A stretch of 64,000 nt of DNA from WLND01 sp040398845 (GTDB lineage Bacteria > Actinomycetota > Actinomycetes > S36-B12), in the NCBI GenBank assembly GCA_040398845.1, contig JBBATH010000018.1, positions 28,711 through 92,710 of the forward strand, written 5' to 3'. Made by a program: the position numbers and the translations under genes. Below the pieces are notes generated by a model, which made no database searches, was not told the DNA's origin, and worked only from the letters and a program-made list of their open reading frames with translations. This document shows positions 43,241 to 52,379 of the stretch, in pieces (within the stretch, counting starts at the first letter, position 1; each line of letters begins with the position of its first letter).

Positions 43241-44938
43241 TCAGTCCCGGGTGAGCTTGCGGTAGGTCGCGCGATGCGGGCGCGCGGCCTCTGCGCCAAG
43301 CCGCTCGACCTTGTTCTTCTCATAACTGTCGAAGTTGCCCTCGAACCAGAACCATTGCGAATCGCCTTCGTAGGCGAGGATATGTGTCGCGACCCGATCA
43401 AGGAACCAGCGGTCATGCGAGGTGATGACGGCGCAACCGGGGAACTCGAGAAGCGCGTTCTCCAGGGAGCCAAGGGTCTCGACGTCAAGGTCGTTCGTCG
43501 GCTCATCGAGGAGCAGCAGGTTGCCGCCCATCTTCAAGGTGAGGGCGAGGTTGAGGCGGTTGCGCTCACCACCGGAGAGCACTCCGGCGGCCTTCTGCTG
43601 ATCGGGACCTTTGAACCCGAACACCGAGACGTAGGCCCGTGATGGGAGCTCGACATTGCCGACCTTGATCCAGTCAAGGCCATCGGAAACAACCTCCCAG
43701 ACGTTCTTCGTCGGGTCGAGGCCCGAGCGCGACTGGTCGACGTAGGACAGCAGCACCGTCTCGCCGATCTTCAGGTCGCCCGCGGTTGGCAGGTCGTCCT
43801 TGTCATCTGTGCGGCCTTCTGCCGCCGCGACAATCATCTTGAACAGGGTGGTCTTGCCGACGCCGTTCGGTCCGATGACCCCGACGATGCCGTTGCGCGG
43901 CAACGTGAAACTCAGGTCGTCGAGAAGGAGACGATCCCCAAAGCCCTTTGTCAGATGCGAGGCCTCCACGACGACACTGCCGAGGCGCGGGCCCGGCGGG
44001 ATCTGGATCTCTTCCATGTCGAACTTGCGGGTCTTATCGGCCGCCGCGGCCATCTCCTCGTAGCGATCGAGGCGGGCTCGGCTCTTGGTCTGGCGTGCCT
44101 TGGCGTTCGACCGCACCCACTGGAGCTCGTCGGTGAGGCGGCGCTGCAGCTTGACGTCCTTTTGCCCCTCGACCTTGAGGCGGGTGGCCTTCGTGTCGAG
44201 GTAGGTGGAGTAGTTGCCCTCGTATGGATAGGCCCGTCCGCGGTCAAGTTCGAGGATCCATTGGGCGACGTTGTCGAGGAAGTAGCGATCATGGGTAATG
44301 GCGATGACGGTGCCGGGGTACTTCTCGAGGTGCTGCTCGAGCCACTGGACGCTCTCGGCATCGAGGTGGTTCGTCGGCTCGTCGAGGAGGAGCAGGTCGG
44401 GCTTGCGCAGCAGCAACTGGCACAGGGCCACGCGGCGCTTCTCACCGCCGGAGAGCACCGAGACATCGGCGTCGGGCGCCGGGCAGCGCAGGGCGTCCAT
44501 CGCCTGTTCGAGCTGGGAGTCGAGATCCCACGCATTCTTGTGGTCGATCTCCTCCTGCAGCGTGCCCATCTCAGCGAGAAGGGTGTCGTAGTCGGCATCG
44601 GGCTCGGCCAGTTCGGCGGAGATCGCGTTGAACCGATCGACCATGGCCTTGGTTTCCGCGACGCCGTCCTGCACGTTCTCGAGGACCGACTTCGACTCGT
44701 CGAGCTTCGGCTCTTGCAGAAGGATCCCGACGGTGTAGCCGTCCATCAGCTTCGCCTCGCCATTCGACACCTCGTCGAGGCCAGCCATGATCTTGATGAG
44801 GCTCGATTTTCCGGCGCCGTTCGGTCCGACGATGCCAATCTTCGCGCCCGGAAGGAACGAGAGGGTCACGTCATCAAGGACGACCTTGTCGCCGTGGGCT
44901 TTGCGTGCCTTATAAAGGGTGTAAATGAACTCAGCCAT
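43241..44938 (-). CDS. ettA: Energy-dependent translational throttle protein EttA (ABC-F ATPase)
   Basis: The 565-residue protein has two ABC cassettes without membrane domains. Walker A motifs are GPNGAGKS and GPNGVGKT, signatures LSGGEKRR and LSGGERNR, Walker B LLLLDEPTNHLD and LLLLDEPTNDLD. Between them is the arm and linker segment (RRLTDELQWVRSNAKARQTK). EttA binds the ribosomal E site and gates the first elongation cycles according to ADP/ATP ratio. ATG 44938 has TAAGCT 8 nt upstream. Confidence 0.95.
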   Translation of the reverse strand: MAEFIYTLYKARKAHGDKVVLDDVTLSFLPGAKIGIVGPNGAGKSSLIKIMAGLDEVSNGEAKLMDGYTVGILLQEPKLDESKSVLENVQDGVAETKAMVDRFNAISAELAEPDADYDTLLAEMGTLQEEIDHKNAWDLDSQLEQAMDALRCPAPDADVSVLSGGEKRRVALCQLLLRKPDLLLLDEPTNHLDAESVQWLEQHLEKYPGTVIAITHDRYFLDNVAQWILELDRGRAYPYEGNYSTYLDTKATRLKVEGQKDVKLQRRLTDELQWVRSNAKARQTKSRARLDRYEEMAAAADKTRKFDMEEIQIPPGPRLGSVVVEASHLTKGFGDRLLLDDLSFTLPRNGIVGVIGPNGVGKTTLFKMIVAAAEGRTDDKDDLPTAGDLKIGETVLLSYVDQSRSGLDPTKNVWEVVSDGLDWIKVGNVELPSRAYVSVFGFKGPDQQKAAGVLSGGERNRLNLALTLKMGGNLLLLDEPTNDLDVETLGSLENALLEFPGCAVITSHDRWFLDRVATHILAYEGDSQWFWFEGNFDSYEKNKVERLGAEAARPHRATYRKLTRD

Positions 44939-44946
44939 AGTGGCCG

Positions 44947-44952
44947 AGCTTA
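44947..44952 (-). promoter_or_regulatory. -10 box TAAGCT of the ettA operon
   Basis: TAAGCT ends 8 nt before the ettA ATG on the minus strand, and no Shine-Dalgarno sequence is present. It would drive ettA, the thioesterase and the hypothetical gene. Confidence 0.4.
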
Positions 44953-45233
44953 GTTGCCGCAGCGGGCGACTTCTCGGGCTGGCACCGCGGACCGGACGAA
45001 AAGGGTCGTCGAACTCGTCGCCAAACGCAAGAATTGCATAATCCTTCGATCGTAACGATCTACCCATCCTTCGTTGAGATGTCGCTTGTCGTTGCCGTCC
45101 TGCTCATCCTTGTGCCGTTGCTGGCCCTCACCATCATCCTCGTGATGGCGGTGGATCGCGGCGATTATCATCTTCGCGACAATGACAATGTGGCGACCAC
45201 AGCGATGCGGCTCATCGGTGGTGCCTTCATCTT

Positions 45234-45288
45234 CATGAGCGCCTTCGCGACCGTTGCTTTGTGGCAGGAGTCGAGTCGCCTCGCGGAT
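45234..45288 (+). repeat. 55-bp sequence repeated exactly on both sides of the N gap (left copy)
   Basis: The 55 bases ending at 45288 are identical to 45389-45443. The length equals a common assembler k-mer and the copies abut the N run, so this is an assembly overlap, not a biological repeat. Confidence 0.85.
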
Positions 45289-45388
45289 NNNNNNNNNNNN
45301 NNNNNNNNNNNNNNNNNNNNNNNNNNNNNNNNNNNNNNNNNNNNNNNNNNNNNNNNNNNNNNNNNNNNNNNNNNNNNNNNNNNNNNNN
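45289..45388. other. Scaffold gap of 100 N
   Basis: Exactly 100 N, a standard placeholder length. The flanking contig ends overlap by 55 bp, so the true gap may be zero or slightly negative. Confidence 0.95.
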
Positions 45389-45443
45389 CATGAGCGCCTT
45401 CGCGACCGTTGCTTTGTGGCAGGAGTCGAGTCGCCTCGCGGAT
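45389..45443 (+). repeat. 55-bp sequence repeated exactly on both sides of the N gap (right copy)
   Basis: Identical to 45234-45288; see that entry. Collapsing the copies gives a continuous DUF4239 reading frame up to the TAA at 45453. Confidence 0.85.
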
Positions 45444-45963
45444 ACGATTAATTAAGAGTTCGGCCACGCGAGCGTCGTCATGGACGGCGAACTCATCAAC
45501 CCGAGGGTCTCCTCAAGCAACGACGGGGCGAATGAGCAAGTGTTCGAAGCGACTCGAGGAATCATCAAACTGGATGCGGCAGGCAGAATCGAAAGTGATG
45601 ACGCAAAGGTCCTCTTCGATTCACTCCGCGGGATGACGCTCGCGCGAAACAGTCGCCTCAGTCAGCCCTACCCGCTACTACCACTGTCGATCTTCGCCCT
45701 CGTCATCGTTCTCGGGTCTCCACGATCATCCTCGCGGCGATGTACCCGACGGGTCCGGATCGCAGGCTCAAGTGGATTCAAGCGCTCTTGCTTTAAGAAA
45801 GCATCTCTGAACGTGTGCCCATCGTTCAGTGTGCTCACGATGCCGCCGTCCGCTTTGCCGCCGACTGTTCATCCGACGATTACCTGCTCGCCTCCCGGTC
45901 GACACACGGTGTCCGTGCGCTTCCCGTTCAATCGAAACTCAACCTCTGATCAAAGGATGATCC

Positions 45964-47310
45964 ATGAATGTTCGTATCGGGATAGTAGGGCTCACCGCTG
46001 TAGCGCTGGCGGCCGCCGCCGTGCCCGCGATGGCGGTCACGTCCGGGGTAAGCGTCTACGTCTTCGCCTCCGAGGGCCTTGCCGCAGCGTCGAACTCGGC
46101 GCTTCCTGGGTCGGTCGGCAACGATTTCGGCATCCTGCTCGGAGGCTACGGCTCGGACCTGTACCGCGAGCCTGGGCGGCCCGGCGAGTACTGGACGGTG
46201 ACCGATCGCGGCCCGAACAACGACACCGTGCTGAAGGACGGCACCGCGGGAACCGGTTTCCCAGTGCCGACATTCACGCCCCTAATCATGAAGCTCAAGG
46301 TCAGCGGTTCGACTGCGCAGATCACCCAGAAGATCGCCGTGCAATCCGCCAAGGGCGTCGGTGCCACCGGCCTGCCGAACGTTGCCGGGTATGACTCGGT
46401 CCCGACGAACGAGGCGGGCGTGGCCATCGCCTACAACGTGAACGGCCTCGACACCGAGGGCGTGGTGCGCACCAAGAACGGCGACTTCTGGCTCGTCGAT
46501 GAGTACGCGCCGTCTATCGTCCAGGTGGGCCCCGACGGTGTGGTGAAGAAGCGGATCGTTCCAGAAGGCTGGAAGGGCACCGGTGCCGCCTACCCCATCT
46601 CAGCGACGCTGCCTGGCATCCTGCTGACTCGCAAGGCGAACCGAGGCTTCGAGGGCGTGGCTCTCTCGCCCACCGAGAAGTACCTGTTCATCGGGCTTCA
46701 GAGCCCGCTGCTCAACCCGGACAAGAAGACGGGCGACGCCTCTTTGCAGACGCGCATCCTACGCATGGACCTTGCGAAGGGCACCATCGACGGCGAGTGG
46801 GTCTACCGATTCGAGGAGCCCGCCACTGTTGATCCCAGCACGACGAAGACTACTGAACTGAAGCTCTCCGCCATGGTGGCGCTCGACGACCGCCGCCTGC
46901 TCGTCCAGGAGCGGACCGACAACGCCTTCCTCGTGGCCCAGGTGACCCTGAGCCCGGGTCAGTCGATCCTTGGAACGTCCTACGACAGCCTGACCACCAC
47001 GCCGTCCATGGAGAGCCTCAAGCCGACGGACTCGAACATCGTGGCGCTGTCGCCGTACAAGTCGGTCATATTCCTGAGTTCGTCGGTCCCGGAGATGCCG
47101 AAGAAGGTCGAGGGTATGGCCGTGGAGAACTCGAACACTCTGGCATTCATCAACGACAACGACTTCTCATTCGCGTACGACGCCAAGAGCGGGAAGATCA
47201 CGCCAACCGGCGTGCCCACGCAGTTCCTGTACGTGACGCTGGCGGCGCCTCTCCCCACCACGCCCGACGCCGAGGCCCGCGCCTTGGCCAAGGCCGCCTC
47301 GGGTCGCTAG
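45964..47310 (+). CDS. Secreted esterase-like phytase-family protein
   Basis: The 448-residue protein has a Sec signal (IGIVGLTAVALAAAAVPAMA) and the Phytase-like (PF13449) pattern: DFGILLGGYGSDLYREPGRPGEYWTVTDRGPN, WLVDEYAPSIVQVGPDG, ANRGFEGVALSPTEKYLFIGLQSPL and KVEGMAVENSNTLAFINDNDF. The fold is a beta-propeller; family members hydrolyse phosphate or carboxyl esters, but few are characterised. AAAGGA lies 7 nt before the ATG. It stands alone, with a hairpin after the stop. Confidence 0.87.
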   Translation: MNVRIGIVGLTAVALAAAAVPAMAVTSGVSVYVFASEGLAAASNSALPGSVGNDFGILLGGYGSDLYREPGRPGEYWTVTDRGPNNDTVLKDGTAGTGFPVPTFTPLIMKLKVSGSTAQITQKIAVQSAKGVGATGLPNVAGYDSVPTNEAGVAIAYNVNGLDTEGVVRTKNGDFWLVDEYAPSIVQVGPDGVVKKRIVPEGWKGTGAAYPISATLPGILLTRKANRGFEGVALSPTEKYLFIGLQSPLLNPDKKTGDASLQTRILRMDLAKGTIDGEWVYRFEEPATVDPSTTKTTELKLSAMVALDDRRLLVQERTDNAFLVAQVTLSPGQSILGTSYDSLTTTPSMESLKPTDSNIVALSPYKSVIFLSSSVPEMPKKVEGMAVENSNTLAFINDNDFSFAYDAKSGKITPTGVPTQFLYVTLAAPLPTTPDAEARALAKAASGR

Positions 47311-47334
47311 CGAAATGGCAGGCGCGGCAAACAA

Positions 47335-47373
47335 CTGGAACCCTCCTGGTGGCAACGGAGTACGGGGTTCCAG
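47335..47373 (+). terminator. Hairpin downstream of phytase-like gene
   Basis: CTGGAACCC (47335-47343) and GGGTTCCAG (47365-47373) form a perfect 9-bp stem with a 21-nt loop, starting 25 nt after the stop codon. No U-tract follows, so it may be a weak or factor-assisted terminator. Confidence 0.35.
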
Positions 47374-47890
47374 CGGAGGCAGCGGCCCAGTTACCTAGGT
47401 CTTGATCCAGTCGTTTATCACCGGGTGTGCGTACTGGGGGATACGAGTCGTGGATGCGGTTCGCGATGCGCTCGTCCAAGCCCACGCGGGTAAGGCCGGA
47501 TGAAGGCGCTTGGGAGAATCAGTGACATGACCCGTCGAGTAGGACTCATTTGGGCGGAACGAAAGCTTACATCTGGACGAGTCTCGCGTCGCGATAAATC
47601 ATTCGCACACCTCGGCGCGCCAACTGCGACATTGATGCGGCCTACCGCATCGATCCGGTCACTTGTGCGAGTTGGTTTGGGCGCTAGCGGTCGGTGGCGC
47701 CGACCCTCGGTGATTTTTGGCTTCGTGGTCGGGGTGTTTAGGGGTCGAGATGTTCACTGCGGATGACGACCATCGAACCCGATGGCGTCCCCTATCAGTG
47801 ATGAACACTTCGCGAATGCCGACCTTCCCTCGGGACTACGTCGTGGCCCAAGGGCGGCCGCATACGGGCGAATACCGCCGGGGCCGTACG
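47374..47890. other. Intergenic stretch, no gene recognised
   Basis: A short plus-strand frame (47500-47766) lacks a recognisable product, and the remainder has no convincing frame, RNA gene or repeat. Confidence 0.5.
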
Positions 47891-48289
47891 TCAGATGAGT
47901 TCGAACTGGCAACGCGGACCGGATGCTCGGGTCAGGCGGGCGTCGCGGGTGAGAAGCGGGAGGTTCAGTGCCTCCGCTATCGCGACGTAGGCACCGTCGT
48001 ACGGCGTGATCGTGGGCGAGAGCTCATGGATCCGCGCAATGAGCGGGGTGCTCGCCAACCGCTCGATCGGCCAGGTCGCGAGTCCATCGAGTGCCCTGCG
48101 CAACGTTCGGTCATCGATCTCGCCGCGCATCCGCAGCGCTCGCCAGGCGCTCATGCATTCGACATCGATCGTGTGCGGCGCGAACCATGAATCCGCCTCC
48201 TTGAGCCGGCCCCTGATCACCGCGGATCCCTGGGCCATCGGCCGGAGCGCATCGACGAGAATCGAGGCGTCAAGGACGAGGCTTGGCAC
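47891..48289 (-). CDS. vapC: VapC-type PIN-domain toxin
   Basis: The 132-residue PIN ribonuclease has acidic active-site residues in LVLDASILVDAL, VECMSAWRA, YDGAYVAIAEA and LTRDARL. Such toxins cut tRNA or rRNA when their antitoxin is degraded. It begins with GTG, 20 nt inside the end of the antitoxin gene, the usual arrangement. Confidence 0.88.
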   Translation of the reverse strand: MPSLVLDASILVDALRPMAQGSAVIRGRLKEADSWFAPHTIDVECMSAWRALRMRGEIDDRTLRRALDGLATWPIERLASTPLIARIHELSPTITPYDGAYVAIAEALNLPLLTRDARLTRASGPRCQFELI

Positions 48290-48572
48290 TGGCCCTCCGA
48301 GCACTGGCGAGCTCCGTGAGGTGCCCGGTGCGATCCTCGCGAGTGGCGCGAATATCTGCTGCGGCATCAGCGGCCAGCGGTGAACTCAGCGAAGGGCTCC
48401 CCCGGAGGCCTGCTTCCCAGCGCTCGATGGCCTCTCGGGCAGTCAGGGTCTCGGCAAAGGCCTCGAGCCGCGCGAGCAGGTACTGCTGGAGCGACTGGCC
48501 ATCTGCCTTGGCATGGGCCACGAGTTGGACGTGGAGGCGTTCGTCGACATTTCGGATCAGCATGTTCGGCAT
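48270..48572 (-). CDS. vapB: VapB/FitA-type ribbon-helix-helix antitoxin
   Basis: The 100-residue protein begins MPNMLIRNVDERLHVQLVAH and continues ADGQSLQQYLLARLEAFAE, the FitA-like RHH pattern that binds DNA as a dimer, followed by a toxin-binding tail. The ATG at 48572 sits inside a 35-bp perfect palindrome whose centre carries CATAAT, six bases upstream, so the mRNA is probably leaderless. A second ATG at 48563 would place the palindrome wholly upstream. Confidence 0.85.
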   Translation of the reverse strand: MPNMLIRNVDERLHVQLVAHAKADGQSLQQYLLARLEAFAETLTAREAIERWEAGLRGSPSLSSPLAADAAADIRATREDRTGHLTELASARRASAKPRP

Positions 48573-48598
48573 GCTTGCATTATGCAAGCATGCCGAAC
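48564..48598 (-). promoter_or_regulatory. 35-bp perfect palindrome: operator-promoter of vapBC
   Basis: GTTCGGCATGCTTGCAT (48564-48580), one T, and ATGCAAGCATGCCGAAC (48582-48598) are perfect inverted arms. The centre reads CATAAT on the minus strand, ending 6 nt before the vapB ATG. Antitoxin bound here would cover the -10 box, the natural layout for autorepression. Confidence 0.75.
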
Positions 48599-48616
48599 CC
48601 CACGTCAAGGGCGAAT

Positions 48617-49141
48617 TCACGCAGCCTCGCCCCGGATCTCTCCCGTCTCAAGGTCGACATCCTCGGGCAGGTCATCGACGATCCCCGCCGCCTCGAGCTC
48701 ATCGGCGATCATCCCCGCAGCGGCAGCAGCATCCGCCTCGGCGCGCGCCTCACTCTCGACTGCAGCCCCGCGCTTGACCCGGGTGAAGGTCGCGACGCCA
48801 CGGCTGAGATCGGGACCGACAGCGATCGCCTCGATGTCGTGGAATCGCATGATGTGGCTCGATTCCCCGCACGGGCGCGGGACCTCGCGGCTGCGGAGCT
48901 TGCCGTAGACGACCACCGGCATGCCCTTCGTGATCGACTGAACCACATTGTGGGCCAGATCGCGCCAGCATGAGACCGAGAAGTAGTGCGTATCGCTATC
49001 GACCCAGCGCTCGGTCGCTCGGTCGTACCGGCGGCTGCTCATCGCCACGCGGAACGAGGCAACCGGGTCGCCGCTGTTCGTGAAGCGCAGTTCAACGTCC
49101 TTGACCACATTGCCGGCCACGGTGAAAGTAATGTCATTCAT
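48617..49141 (-). CDS. ssb: Single-stranded DNA-binding protein paralogue without acidic tip
   Basis: The 174-residue protein has the SSB OB-fold: ITFTVAGNVVKDVELRFTNS, ASFRVAMSSRRYDR and ITKGMPVVVYGKLRSREV. After residue 125 it has an Ala/Glu-rich tail ending DVDLETGEIRGEAA, not the DDDIPF-like tip through which the main SSB recruits repair and replication proteins. It is therefore likely a secondary SSB. It is not next to rpsF/rpsR, the usual place of the main ssb. A 7-bp hairpin (GTCCTTG/CAAGGAC, 49164-49181) precedes it. Confidence 0.85.
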   Translation of the reverse strand: MNDITFTVAGNVVKDVELRFTNSGDPVASFRVAMSSRRYDRATERWVDSDTHYFSVSCWRDLAHNVVQSITKGMPVVVYGKLRSREVPRPCGESSHIMRFHDIEAIAVGPDLSRGVATFTRVKRGAAVESEARAEADAAAAAGMIADELEAAGIVDDLPEDVDLETGEIRGEAA

Positions 49142-49412
49142 CGCATCGTCCTTGGGGTTCATCGTCCTTGGAATCAAGGACCGCCGGGGGCTGTCCCCGA
49201 CGACCTCACCCTGAGGCAGCGGACAGGAGTAGAACAGCCCCGAATCCACTCCTGTGCACGAGAGCCCACCACAACTGATCCCGGTGGACAGCGCGATCTA
49301 CGGCTGAAGGCACCATGCCACGCCACGTGGTAGCGGTTCGTGTCCATGGGTTTCCACATTGTCCCCCCGACACCCAAAATGCAGAGCACGTTTCGCTTTA
49401 CGCCATACCGCT

Positions 49413-50488
49413 CTAGCGAAGCAGTAGGCAGACCAGCGGTGCCGGAACGGCCCACACGGCCCCGGTCACATCAAGCACTGACTTCGTTGCCAGCACGCCT
49501 GCGTTGTACTTACCGGCGATGACGCGACCTTCGCCCCGCCAACCCGTATCAACCCACTTGCTCTCGATCGGGACAGTGCGTTCAGAGCCGGCAGATGTGG
49601 TGGCATCCACGGGACAAAGGTCGACCTCATTACCCGAGTCTGTCCGTGCGTACCCGACGGTGTCACCAGCGAGCCACCGTCCTTCGTCCAAGTCATCGAG
49701 GACGCGGGCAAGCGTAACCCCGACGGTCATCTCCGTAAGGCGTGTCATGTCGGGTGACGGCAAGCCGCGGCGGAGAAGGTGCGGCAGCCAACCGAGTAAT
49801 GGGTCGGACAGGTACACCTTGGGCCGGCTGCCGATGATGATGTTGCCATCGTCGCTGCGTTGTGGACATCGGAGTGCCGCGAACGTCGCCACGAGTCGAT
49901 CGACTCGCCGGTCGAGGGTGGGCCGGTTGGGATAACTGAGAGTCTCGGCCGCGGCGGTGACGTTCAGCGGGCTCGATCCGCGCTGCTCGAGTTCGCTAAG
50001 AAGCCGTGGGATCGATTCCGGTGGCGCATCAGCAGCGACGTCCGTCAGCAGCCACGCCTGGAGGTCCTTGAGATAGGCCGTGCTGACCTGCCCGTCGCGG
50101 ACCTGCTCGGCTACAGCGCGAGGGAATCCGCCGCATGTCAGGCACTCCTGCAAGAGGCGATGAGATAGTCGCGGAAGCTCATCGGCGCCACGTGTCGAAG
50201 GCGGCGGGTATCTTCCAATCCGGCCCGCCCTGCGAACAGGTCCGCGGCAGCGTCAGCCCCCTTGACCCAGCGACGGCCGGTCGCCACAACGATGTCGTCT
50301 CCGAGTACGCGCCTCAGATCGCGCGCAGCCAGTTGGTCGCATGAGATATGGATTATCTGCCGCGGGTCGATGTCCGGTCGCCGACACAGGGCGGCGATGG
50401 AGTCCATCAGGATCACGCTCTTGCCGACGCGGCGCGGGCCGGCCAGAACGATGAGCGCGTGCGTCAGCGGCCCGGCAGTGATATCCAC
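49413..50488 (-). pseudogene. Broken AAA_14/DUF4143 ATPase
   Basis: The 5' part has Walker A (LIVLAGPRRVGKSVILMDSI) and RHVAPMSFRDYLIAS. After a frame change at about 50150 the second part gives ECLTCGGFPRAVAEQ, the typical DUF4143 start, and continues through the nuclease-like C-terminal fold (EVDLCP...VPIESKW). The Walker B and sensor region expected between Walker A and PMSF is missing, as is the segment before LTCGGFPRAV, so there are at least two deletions plus a frameshift. It is not functional as drawn. Confidence 0.7.
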
Positions 50489-50678
50489 CAGAACCTGCGA
50501 GCGGTATCCCAGATCAACGTCGCCGCGGCCTTGGAGGAAGCGGTGCGTCGCTCAACTCACCGCGGAGTATTACAAAAGGTGGGGGGTACAGCGACCCCGG
50601 CGTTCCAGAAGGGGGGTAACGGGGTGGTCCCTGAAGAGGCCCTAGTAGGCCGATCGAAAAGGCTACCCTCGCTCCATC

Positions 50679-51944
50679 ATGCTTACTCGTATCCACCGCG
50701 CATGGCTCGTGGCCGCCGTCACCTTCCTTGTCCTCATCGCCTCGGCAGCGTTCCGCTCATCGGTCGGCCTCATGATCGTCCCGTTCGAGGACGATTTCGG
50801 ATGGTCACGATCAGCGACCTCACTCGCAGTGTCGGTGAACCTCGTGTTCTACGGGCTTACCGCCCCGTTCGCGGCCGCCCTCATGGAGCGATTCGGTGTC
50901 CGTCGCATCGCGGCCGGGGCCATGCTCCTCGTGGCCATCGGCCCCGCGCTCACCACCGTCATGACCCAGGCTTGGCAACTCGTCCTGCTGTGGGGAGTGC
51001 TCGTCGGGCTCGGCACTGGAGCCACGGCACTCGTATTCGGCGCCCTCATCGCCAACCGGTGGTTCGTCAAACACCGAGGCCTCGTCATCGGCGTCTTCGG
51101 TGCGGCCTGGGCAACCGGGCAACTCGTCTTCCTGCCCTTCATCTCGCGCACCATCGAGACCCAGGGCTGGCGCTGGGCCTCCCTCGAAGTCGCCGCCCTC
51201 GCCACCCTCACTATCCCCCTCGTCTGGCTCGTCCTGCGCGACCGACCATCGGACCTCGGCCTGCGACCGTACGGGGCGACAGATGAAACGGCCCAGGAAC
51301 TGTCGGTCAACACCACCCACAGCGCCAGGGGAGCCGCGGCAACTGCCGTCACGACCCTTCGCGACGCGGCTGGAACCAAAGCCTTCTGGCTACTCGCTGG
51401 CACCTTCTTCATCTGCGGTTGGACCACGAACGGGATCATCAGCACCCACTTCATTCCCGCGATGCACGATCACGGAATGGGTGCAACCACGGCCGCCGGA
51501 CTCCTCGCCATCGTGGGCCTCTTCGACCTCATAGGAACCATCGGTTCGGGTTGGCTCACCGACCGCATGAACCCGCGCATTCTGCTCGGCATCTACTACG
51601 GACTGCGCGGAGTCGCGCTCATCGCGCTGCCGATCCTCCTCGGTCCCGAAGTCGATCCCCCTATCCTTATCGTGATGATTCTGTTCGGACTTGACTGGGT
51701 GGCCACCGTCCCGCCAACCGCGATGCTCTGCCGGGAGATCTACGGAATCGAACGCGGCGCAATCGTGTTCGGCTGGGTGTTCGCCTCCCACATGATCGGC
51801 GTAGCCGCGGCGGCGATCATCACCGGGTCGATCCGCGTACAGTTCGGCGACTACTCGACGGCTTGGATCCTTGCAGGCCTCCTGGCCCTTGCCGCAGCCG
51901 TCGCGGCGCTTGCTATCCCACGTCGACTCGCACCGACCACCTGA
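50679..51944 (+). CDS. MFS transporter, monocarboxylate / oxalate-formate antiporter type
   Basis: The 421-residue protein has twelve predicted helices with the MFS pattern: SVGLMIVPFEDDFGWSRS at helix 1, MERFGVRRIAAGAML between helices 2 and 3, RHRG-like KHRGLVIGVFGAAWATGQ in the N-half, and WLTDRMNPRILLG in the C-half. The early FGWSRSATS motif is typical of the MCT-like subgroup carrying organic acids. TACCCT 9 nt upstream may be the -10 box. It is a single-gene unit. Confidence 0.82.
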   Translation: MLTRIHRAWLVAAVTFLVLIASAAFRSSVGLMIVPFEDDFGWSRSATSLAVSVNLVFYGLTAPFAAALMERFGVRRIAAGAMLLVAIGPALTTVMTQAWQLVLLWGVLVGLGTGATALVFGALIANRWFVKHRGLVIGVFGAAWATGQLVFLPFISRTIETQGWRWASLEVAALATLTIPLVWLVLRDRPSDLGLRPYGATDETAQELSVNTTHSARGAAATAVTTLRDAAGTKAFWLLAGTFFICGWTTNGIISTHFIPAMHDHGMGATTAAGLLAIVGLFDLIGTIGSGWLTDRMNPRILLGIYYGLRGVALIALPILLGPEVDPPILIVMILFGLDWVATVPPTAMLCREIYGIERGAIVFGWVFASHMIGVAAAAIITGSIRVQFGDYSTAWILAGLLALAAAVAALAIPRRLAPTT

Positions 51945-52076
51945 GCCGAATCCAGTCGGGGGGCAGCCGACCGGAACTCCCTAGCCGCAGCGGTCGCCGC
52001 CAGCATGTGCTGCGTTTGGCCGTCTTTCGCTCACAGTGATATACCTTGAAGGCTGTGATCTTGACATGTTGATCGA

Positions 52077-52379
52077 TTGGACCTCGACATCCTGTTGTCG
52101 TTGCTTGAGGTGCTGGCGAACCTTGACGGGGTGCCCGAAGAGGAATCGGCGACACTCAAGCGGGTACGGCAAGGGCGACGCTATCCGTTGTGGCGGGTTG
52201 CTCACCCCTTCGTGCCCGGTGTCTCCATGCGACTCATCGTCTGGTTCGCACCCAGCGGTGACGTGGTCGTGACGGCGACAGCTTTCGACAAGGCTGGTGT
52301 TGGTGACGTCTGGTACGCCTCGGCGGTCACGACAGCGAACGCCGTCATTGATGAATGGAAGCGGGTGAACGACAAGTGA
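52077..52379 (+). CDS. Probable RelE/HigB-like toxin
   Basis: The 100-residue protein contains RRYPLWRVAHPFVPGVSMRL then IVWFAPSGDVVVTATAFDKA and GVGDVWYASAV, a small alpha/beta protein pattern seen in toxins paired with XRE antitoxins in actinobacteria. The TTG start is the best available but uncertain. The next gene, encoding the helix-turn-helix partner, overlaps its stop in GTGA. Toxin-before-antitoxin order is typical of HigBA. Assignment rests mainly on context. Confidence 0.6.
   Translation: MDLDILLSLLEVLANLDGVPEEESATLKRVRQGRRYPLWRVAHPFVPGVSMRLIVWFAPSGDVVVTATAFDKAGVGDVWYASAVTTANAVIDEWKRVNDK

Larger units (their letters stand above)
45079..45796 (+). pseudogene. Decayed DUF4239 (bestrophin-like) membrane protein gene spanning the assembly gap
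   Basis: Before the gap the frame encodes two membrane helices (SLVVAVLLILVPLLALTIIL and AFIFMSAFATVALWQESSR), like the start of DUF4239. Merging the 55-bp overlap continues to LADTIN and then TAA (45453-45455). The same frame resumes EFGHASVVMDGELINPR and later RGMTLARNSRLSQPYPLLPL, the DUF4239 middle. Near 45720 it shifts frame and ends ILAAMYPTGPDRRLKWIQAL. A CAA to TAA change plus one indel would explain it. The gap leaves real uncertainty near the stop. Confidence 0.55.
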
